Source: JBBIIC01 sp037446725
GTDB lineage: Bacteria; Actinomycetota; Coriobacteriia; Anaerosomatales; SLCP01
DNA length: 64,000 nt
Direction: 5' to 3'
Assembly: GCA_037446725.1 (NCBI GenBank)
Contig: JBBIIC010000005.1
Span: forward strand, 75,455-139,454
Part shown: in pieces, positions 58,877 through 64,000 of the stretch
Layout: each line of letters opens with the position of its first letter
Position numbering within the stretch: position 1 is the first letter of the stretch
The notes under the pieces: model-generated
Databases searched by the model: none
What the model was told of the DNA's origin: nothing
The model's input: the letters and a program-made list of their open reading frames with translations, nothing else
Program-made: the position numbers and the translations under genes

Positions 58877-59069
58877 CCCTTCGGCCGCTTGGTTTCAAGG
58901 GCGCGTCCTTGGTGCTCACCCCTCCCTTGCCACCGCGACCGGCGGCCCGCGCTTGAGGAGAGCCACCTCTGGGTCAGATCGCCGGCTCTGGGCACGGCGG
59001 ATACGGCGGGTGGTGCTCCTCGGTGACCCGGCTGTCCCCATGGATGACCTTGACCGTGCGCTCCTGGTT

Positions 59070-59243
59070 TCAGGGCGCGCGGTGGCGGAGCGGCATGTAC
59101 CAGTGGGCGTGCTTGACCGCCTTGTTCATCTCGGGGATCGACAGCACGTGGGCGCGGTCCCCGCGCTTCACGCACTCGCAGAACCAGTTCTCGGTATCGC
59201 GGGCGAGCACCTCGGCCACGACGGGCCAGTCCTGCTGACCCAC
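59070..59243 (-). CDS. Hypothetical small protein, possibly decaying
   Basis: The frame from GTG 59243 encodes 57 residues (DWPVVAEVLARDTENWFCEC, HVLSIPEMNKAVKHAHWYMP). It then stops, but protein-like sequence continues in frame (ERTVKVIHGDSRVTEEHHPP), so it may be a longer gene cut by a nonsense codon. No family was recognised. Confidence 0.35.
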   Translation of the reverse strand: MGQQDWPVVAEVLARDTENWFCECVKRGDRAHVLSIPEMNKAVKHAHWYMPLRHRAP

Positions 59244-59257
59244 GCTCTAGCTGCACT

Positions 59258-59283
59258 TGAACCGCGCCCGCGAGCGCGGTTCA
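59258..59283 (-). terminator. Hairpin at the end of the M28 gene
   Basis: TGAACCGCGC/GCGCGGTTCA is a perfect 10-bp stem with a six-base loop that overlaps the peptidase stop codon region. Confidence 0.6.
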
Positions 59284-60276
59284 GCGGTCGATGAGGCCCT
59301 CGAGCTCGCGTGCGCCGAGCGCTCTCACGACGTCGAGCACGAGTTGCCCGGTCTCGCCGACCACAGCGGGATCGATGCGCCCGCTCGTATCGCCCGCCGT
59401 GTGGTACTGCGGATCGCGCAGCCGGTGGATGGAGAGCGCCGGCATGCCGGCCATCTCGAAGGGGCCGTGGTCGGACCATCCGGTGGGACCCCTGTCTTTG
59501 AGGAATGTCATCTCGACACCGGTCGCGCCCGCCACCTCGAGCACGAAGTCCGAGAGCGTCTGCGGTCCGCGCAGCATGGTGCGCGCGTGCAGGTTCTCGC
59601 CCACCGCGATCATGTCGACCGAGATCATGCCGACGGTGTTCGCCTGCTCGGCCCCGCTCATCTGCTCGACGTAGTACGCCGAACCGAGGTGGTGGTCCCC
59701 CGGCCCGCCGACGATCTCCTCGGTACCGAAGAAGACCATCTCGACAGTCGCCGTGACCGGCTGGGACGCTAGGATGCGGGCGACCTCGAGCAGCACGCCG
59801 CACCCGCTCGCGTTGTCGTTGGCGCCGGGTGAGGGCGGCTTGGAGTCGATGTGCGCGCCGAGCACGAGCACGCGCTCGCTTCTCCCCTCGCTGCGGACGA
59901 CGACGTTGCGGCTCGTGCGGGCGCCGGGGATCGGGAACTCGTCGATGCGCGGGGTGTAGCCGAAGTCGGCGAGGCGCTCGGCGATGTAGACGGCCGCCTC
60001 GGTCTCGGCTTCGCTGCCGCCCCGGCGCACCCCGAACGCCTCGATGGCGCGCAGCTCGGCCATCGCGCTTGTGGCATCAAACGCCATGAACGGCGGGGGC
60101 GGGACCTCGCGCTCGCGCTCGGCCCGCGGTCTGGTGACGGACGCGGCGCCGGAACCCTCGGGGGCGGTCGTGGGAGGGCCGCCGCCGGCACACGCTGGAA
60201 GCGCAACGACGGCGATCACGGCCAGCGTCGCGCTCGCGACGGCAGCAGCGCGGCGCCATATCCGGGCAGTACTCAC
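59281..60276 (-). CDS. M28-family aminopeptidase-like lipoprotein
   Basis: This 331-residue protein has a lipobox signal (AVVALPACAGG) and the M28 metal ligands in order: GAHIDSKPPSPGANDNASG (His and Asp), FFGTEE (Glu pair), ISVDMIAVG (Asp) and QYHTAGDTSGRIDP (His). It would remove N-terminal residues from peptides outside the cell. GTG 60276 follows GGAGGTG at the usual distance. Confidence 0.88.
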   Translation of the reverse strand: MSTARIWRRAAAVASATLAVIAVVALPACAGGGPPTTAPEGSGAASVTRPRAEREREVPPPPFMAFDATSAMAELRAIEAFGVRRGGSEAETEAAVYIAERLADFGYTPRIDEFPIPGARTSRNVVVRSEGRSERVLVLGAHIDSKPPSPGANDNASGCGVLLEVARILASQPVTATVEMVFFGTEEIVGGPGDHHLGSAYYVEQMSGAEQANTVGMISVDMIAVGENLHARTMLRGPQTLSDFVLEVAGATGVEMTFLKDRGPTGWSDHGPFEMAGMPALSIHRLRDPQYHTAGDTSGRIDPAVVGETGQLVLDVVRALGARELEGLIDR

Positions 60277-60378
60277 GAAGGACACCTCCGGAACCATTCT
60301 CCCACGCGAGCGCGGGGATGCGCAGCGGGCGTGCGGCACGCGTGCCGGATGCACGCAGCGCGGGTCATCGGTGCGGGG

Positions 60379-60384
60379 TACGAT
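60379..60384 (+). promoter_or_regulatory. -10 box TACGAT of leaderless CCA-enzyme gene
   Basis: It ends exactly six bases before ATG 60391; no Shine-Dalgarno. Confidence 0.5.
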
Positions 60385-60390
60385 GAGCGA

Positions 60391-62019
60391 ATGGACCCTG
60401 CGATACTCAACACGCTCCCCGGACCCGTCCTCGCGATCGGCCGCGCGCTGGCCGGGCGCGGGCACGACGCGGTGCTCGTCGGGGGCGCGGTGCGCGACGC
60501 GCTGCTGGGGACAGCGTCTGCCGACTGGGACCTCGTGACCGATGCCCCGGAAGACGCGGTCCGCGCGATCGCCGGGGACACCGCCGGCGTGCGCTCGCTC
60601 TACGACGTCGGGAGGCGTTTCGGCACCCTCGGGGTCGCGCTGGAGGACGGCGGCACGCTCGAGATCAGCCCCTACCGCGCCGACGCGGCCGCGGCCGTGC
60701 TCCTCGCCGGCCGGTTCGCCGCCGACGCGGCGCACCGCGACTTCACCGTGAACGCGATCGGTATCGATATCGCGGCGAACACGCTGCTTGATCCGGCCGG
60801 CGGACGTGCCGACCTCGCTGCCCGCATCCTGCGCGCACCCGGCGATCCGGCCGAGCGCTTCGACGAGGACCCGCTGCGCGTCGTTCGGACGGCCCGGTTC
60901 GTCGCCGAACTCGGTTTCGCGCTCGACCCCGCGACCCGCGACGCGCTGCCCGCAGCGGCACCCGCGCTCGCCACCGTCGCACCCGAGCGCGTGCGCGAGG
61001 AGCTCACGCGGCTGCTCGTCGCGCCGCACGCGCCCGAGGGTCTACGGGTGCTGCACCAAAGCGGGGCGCTCGCGGTGGTCCTGCCCGAGATCACCGCGCT
61101 CGACGGGGTCACGCAACCGACCTTCCACGACCTCGACGTGCTCGCCCACACCATCCAGGCGGTGGAACTCGCGCCCGCCACGCCTGTGCTGCGCTGGGCT
61201 GCGCTCCTGCACGATGTGGGCAAGCCCGCCACACGCATGGTGCAGCCCGACGGGCGCGTCCGTTTCTTCGGCCACGCGCAGATCGGTGCGAGCGTGGCAG
61301 CGGACATCCTGGCGCGATTGCGCTTCCCGTCTGCAGACGCGCGCGCGATCGTCCACCTCGTCGAGACACACATGCTCTTCGGCGAGATCGACCTTGCCAA
61401 CCCGAGGTCGGTCGACCGGGCGGTCCGCAAGCTCGACCTGCGCCTCGACGAGGCCTCCGAGTGGCCACTGGTCTCGGCCGAAGACGCCGTCGCCCTCACA
61501 CTCGCCGACTTCGGCGCAACCGCGCATCGCGACCGGACGCCCGCCCTGCGCGCGGCGCTCGAGGGGGTGGTCGCCGCCTCGCGCGAGCGCGGAACGCACG
61601 CGCCGGTCGGCTCACCGGTCAGCGGCGCCGACCTGATGCGGGAGTTCGGCCTGGCCGAAGGGCCGGCGGTGGGGGTAGCGAAGGACGCTGTAGCCGACGC
61701 CATCGAGCGCGGTGCGCTTGCTCCCGGCGACGTGGAGGGCGCCTACAACGTTGCCGCGGCAGCGCTCGGGCCGCTCGCGGGCAGGGCAGATGGGAGCCGG
61801 GCCGCTCGCACGACCGCCGCGCACATGACCGACGAGGACGACGACCTCGCGGCGGCCGCCCGACGGCGCCGTGCGTTCATCGCGATCGTGAGCGTCGTGG
61901 TGATCGTCGCGCTGCTGCTGCTCATCGTCCTCGGCGCGTGGCACGTCGTGCCGAGACGGCGACAGGCGCCATCCTCGCCGGTGAGGGTGGCCGACGCAAG
62001 CCGCTACGGAGTCGTGTAG
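60391..62019 (+). CDS. cca: CCA-adding tRNA nucleotidyltransferase with C-terminal membrane helix
   Basis: This 542-residue protein starts as a class II nucleotidyltransferase: VLVGGAVRDALLGTASADWD (GG and DxD), HRDFTVNAIG and RFDEDPLRVVRTARF. An HD-type domain follows (AALLHDVGKPATR, VHLVETHMLF). The enzyme adds or repairs the CCA end of tRNA. Residues from about 480 are new: MTDEDDDLAAAARRRRAF and a membrane helix (IVSVVVIVALLLLIVLGAWH), joined in frame. In most genomes such a stretch would be a separate small gene; here no stop separates them. The message is leaderless. Confidence 0.88.
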   Translation: MDPAILNTLPGPVLAIGRALAGRGHDAVLVGGAVRDALLGTASADWDLVTDAPEDAVRAIAGDTAGVRSLYDVGRRFGTLGVALEDGGTLEISPYRADAAAAVLLAGRFAADAAHRDFTVNAIGIDIAANTLLDPAGGRADLAARILRAPGDPAERFDEDPLRVVRTARFVAELGFALDPATRDALPAAAPALATVAPERVREELTRLLVAPHAPEGLRVLHQSGALAVVLPEITALDGVTQPTFHDLDVLAHTIQAVELAPATPVLRWAALLHDVGKPATRMVQPDGRVRFFGHAQIGASVAADILARLRFPSADARAIVHLVETHMLFGEIDLANPRSVDRAVRKLDLRLDEASEWPLVSAEDAVALTLADFGATAHRDRTPALRAALEGVVAASRERGTHAPVGSPVSGADLMREFGLAEGPAVGVAKDAVADAIERGALAPGDVEGAYNVAAAALGPLAGRADGSRAARTTAAHMTDEDDDLAAAARRRRAFIAIVSVVVIVALLLLIVLGAWHVVPRRRQAPSSPVRVADASRYGVV

Positions 62020-62423
62020 CCGGCCTCGGCGAGGATCGCGCGCAGTTGTTCCTCGCTCGTGTACGACTGACAGAAGTCGATCTCCACGCGCGGGTCGTCC
62101 TCGTAGACGCTCACGAGGCCGACGCCGGTCGACTTCGACAGGGCGTCGAAGATGCCTTCCGCCGCCTCCTCGGAGGTCTTGTCCGGCGGCAGGGTCACGG
62201 CGATGCTCGTGAACTGGCACTCATCGACCGTGGCGATCGTGCGCGAGGCCTTGCCGTCGACGAACTCGACGCCCTGAGCACCCGAACCGGCGACGATGGC
62301 GATCACGATGACGATCGCCGCGACACCGATGGTGATCGGCACGATGGGCAGTTTGCGGGCGGGCGCGGCCTTGCTGGCCTGGGCTGGCATCTGCTGGTTC
62401 TGGTTACTCTTGGACTTTCCCAC
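62004..62423 (-). CDS. Single-pass membrane protein with HMA-like extracytoplasmic domain
   Basis: This 139-residue protein starts at GTG 62423 (AGGAG upstream) with a basic tail, one helix (IVPITIGVAAIVIVIAIVAG) and a beta-alpha domain ending RVEIDFCQSYTSEEQLRAIL AEAGY. The pattern resembles the heavy-metal-associated fold but lacks its CxxC; two Cys remain elsewhere. It overlaps the convergent cca gene by 16 bp. Confidence 0.6.
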   Translation of the reverse strand: MGKSKSNQNQQMPAQASKAAPARKLPIVPITIGVAAIVIVIAIVAGSGAQGVEFVDGKASRTIATVDECQFTSIAVTLPPDKTSEEAAEGIFDALSKSTGVGLVSVYEDDPRVEIDFCQSYTSEEQLRAILAEAGYTTP

Positions 62424-62501
62424 GTGAGTGCGCTCCTGGAATCGGGGGGCGATTGACGGAGATGTTACCAGGAAGATGTGGAGACGTGGTGGAGGCAGCA
62501 C

Positions 62502-63149
62502 TCAGGCGAACCGCTCCGCCTGCAACAGGTAGACGGCGAGCAGCGCGATCCAGAGCAGGAACATGCCGGACATCGTTCGTTCCTGAACCCCGACGGTCGT
62601 GACGCCGAAGGCCGCGGGGACAAGGCGGGGGCCGAGCACGCCCCAGACGGTCGCGAGCAGCCACGTGACGATTGTGGCGACCGACACCCATCGGAACCAC
62701 CCGGAGAACACGACCGACGCGGCGATGATCGCCACGCTCCAAAGGACGACCGTCGACACCGCCATGATCACGACGTTCATCATGTTGGCGGGCGCCGACG
62801 TGGGCTCGGCCGGGTGCATCGGGAAGAACGCCGTCGCGATCATCCCGAGCACGGTCGACGCCATGAGCGCTCCCGCGAGCACTCTGACACCGGTGCTGCC
62901 CGCAGGGAGCCAGACCCCCACCGAGAATCCGACCATCATCAGCCCGGCGATGAGATCGAGCGTGACGCCGAGCGTCCGGGTGGGAGCGCCTGCCGCGATC
63001 AGCTCGCTCATCGATTGGGAGACGAAGTCGTAGCCGGGCGTGAGCGCGCCTAGCAGCCGGTCGGTCGCGAAGTGCAGCGCCGAGGCGAGTATGCCGAGCG
63101 CGAGCAGCGCCTTGACGGCCGCTCCGGCCTGTCCCACCGCCGGGTCCAT
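62502..63149 (-). CDS. DUF998 family membrane protein
   Basis: This 215-residue protein has six to seven helices and the DUF998 start pattern (LTPGYDFVSQSMSELIAAGA), followed later by FFPMHPAEP. The function of the family is unknown. ATG 63149 follows AAGGTGG. It is 23 bases downstream of the methyltransferase-like gene, so the two are probably co-transcribed. Confidence 0.78.
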   Translation of the reverse strand: MDPAVGQAGAAVKALLALGILASALHFATDRLLGALTPGYDFVSQSMSELIAAGAPTRTLGVTLDLIAGLMMVGFSVGVWLPAGSTGVRVLAGALMASTVLGMIATAFFPMHPAEPTSAPANMMNVVIMAVSTVVLWSVAIIAASVVFSGWFRWVSVATIVTWLLATVWGVLGPRLVPAAFGVTTVGVQERTMSGMFLLWIALLAVYLLQAERFA

Positions 63150-63172
63150 CTCTACCACCTTCCCGTCCCCGG

Positions 63173-63676
63173 TCAGAGCCAGGGGATCAGGACGCTCCGT
63201 TCGTACTCGTCCCACTTGGCCCCGAAGGCGGCAGCAAGCGCGGCCTCCTCGGCCGGCGCATACCGCCGCGATGCGATGTAGAGCGCTGCGCCGAGCACGA
63301 CGCCAAGCCAGGTGTCGAGCAGGAAACCCGCAGCCGGAAGGACGAGAAGCGCCACGCTCGTGTAGAGGGGATGCCGCACGATCCTGAACGGGCCGGTGGT
63401 GATCAGCTCGCCGTGCGGCACCTTCGCGAGGATGAGGACCACCGACCAGAGCCACATGATGACGCCGGGCAGGAGCATGGCGATCGACACGATCGCGAGC
63501 GCGCGCGACGGGCCGCCGACGCCGAACAGCTCCGGCCAGGCGATGTTGGCGGCTACGCCCACCACCAGAACAGGCAGTACGAACAGCGCGATCCGGTCAC
63601 CCGCACCGACGAGCTCCATGAGACTCACGTGCCCCCGTGCCCGCACGGACGGATGTCCCGGCGACGAGGCCTTCAT
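63173..63676 (-). CDS. Isoprenylcysteine carboxyl methyltransferase-like membrane protein
   Basis: This 167-residue protein has four to five helices and the ICMT/PEMT core TTGPFRIVRHPLYTSVALLV then YAPAEEAALAAAFGAKWDEY ERSV, which binds S-adenosylmethionine in the membrane. Bacterial members methylate lipids or unknown acceptors. ATG 63676 follows GGGGAGGG. Confidence 0.82.
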   Translation of the reverse strand: MKASSPGHPSVRARGHVSLMELVGAGDRIALFVLPVLVVGVAANIAWPELFGVGGPSRALAIVSIAMLLPGVIMWLWSVVLILAKVPHGELITTGPFRIVRHPLYTSVALLVLPAAGFLLDTWLGVVLGAALYIASRRYAPAEEAALAAAFGAKWDEYERSVLIPWL

Positions 63677-64000
63677 CGTCGCCCTCCCCTTGCATACAAC
63701 GGAGGTATGTTCCCGCTTTCCGGGGCGTTCTCACGCAGGAACGAAGGCCGCAGGACCGGGGTGGCGCGGATTGCCATGACCCTCCTGAGTGACCGGCGCT
63801 CGTCCTGTGGATTCTGGGGATACTGTGGACAAGCACCGCAGGTCAGACCGTTCGTATTCCTCTGACGACCGTTCGTCACAAAGCCGCGCGAACTTCGTCC
63901 GAGGCATTGTGCTTCGCGCGGATCGGGGCATAATCATCTATGCGAGGTCGTTGAGGAACTCAGATGGGCCCAACCGCAAGGTGAAGGTTCGTTCGAGGGA
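63677..64000. other. Gene-free right edge
   Basis: No frame in these 324 bases is convincing. The stretch has TGTGGATTC and TGTGGACAA (about 63817-63840), weakly like DnaA boxes, and a CATAAT hexamer five bases before an ATG (about 63938) whose frame stops after four codons. A gene may start beyond the edge. Confidence 0.4.

Noticed and set aside
63800..63845. DnaA-box-like TGTGGATTC and TGTGGACAA suggesting an origin
   Set aside because: Only two imperfect matches, no AT-rich unwinding region, and no dnaA, dnaN or gidB nearby.
6753..64000. CRISPR array or insertion sequence
   Set aside because: No regularly spaced direct repeats of 24-40 bp, no transposase motif and no terminal inverted repeats were seen anywhere in the window.

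Overview
The window is GC-rich, densely coded DNA of an anaerobic or facultative bacterium, most likely an actinobacterium. The closest fit I can infer is the Coriobacteriia and their uncultured relatives. The reasons are the base composition, the many GTG starts, the many apparently leaderless transcripts (a -10 box six bases before the start codon), the DUF2089/SHOCT genes, and a large multiheme cytochrome locus with a NrfA-type nitrite reductase at the left edge. This placement is an inference; no rRNA or other phylogenetic marker gene is present.

Left part (1-18.4 kb): the 3' end of nrfA, a WalJ-like metallo-hydrolase, a DUF1284 protein, and a vitamin B12 uptake operon (btuF-btuC-btuD, minus strand) behind a clear cobalamin riboswitch. 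Next come a CcmC-like membrane protein, an EamA exporter divergent from an Lrp regulator, a secreted Ala/Lys-rich protein, cardiolipin synthase, a decayed DUF255/YyaL gene, an ARPP-1 protein, a VapBC pair, a DUF2089/membrane/SHOCT operon, a Kef-type antiporter, a broken patatin gene and a PAP2-type phosphatase.

Defence and accessory zone (18.4-30 kb): a Fic protein, PIN and ribbon-helix-helix genes, a HicB-like orphan, and a Sau3AI-type restriction endonuclease facing a C5-cytosine methyltransferase and Vsr. A dense run of toxin-antitoxin modules follows, many of them broken by nonsense mutations, truncation or fusion. Then come an MFS transporter with a probable N-terminal frameshift, and a FeoA-like gene with a 27-residue Cys-rich peptide behind a strong promoter and repeats.

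Middle (30-46 kb): pirin, membrane proteins, a zinc-peptidase-like secreted protein, a racemase pseudogene, a Ca/Na antiporter, a heterodimeric ABC exporter with its MarR regulator and operator, UspA, GNAT, two more PIN toxin modules, a PD-(D/E)XK-like protein, a MalY-type aminotransferase, an HD protein and a secreted nuclease.

Right part (46.8-53.6 kb): a seven-gene minus-strand operon. It encodes a membrane-anchored small cytochrome, a Tat-exported four-cluster ferredoxin, an NrfD/PsrC quinol subunit and four larger multiheme cytochromes. Together they carry 41 CxxCH motifs plus four CX3CH/CX4CH variants. This looks like a quinone-linked electron conduit across the cell envelope. It is followed by a PhoB/PhoR-like two-component system, small membrane proteins, fragments of an SDR gene and a class II aldolase gene, an AbrB-PIN module, an M28 peptidase, a CCA-adding enzyme with an unusual C-terminal membrane helix, and envelope proteins (DUF998, isoprenylcysteine methyltransferase-like).
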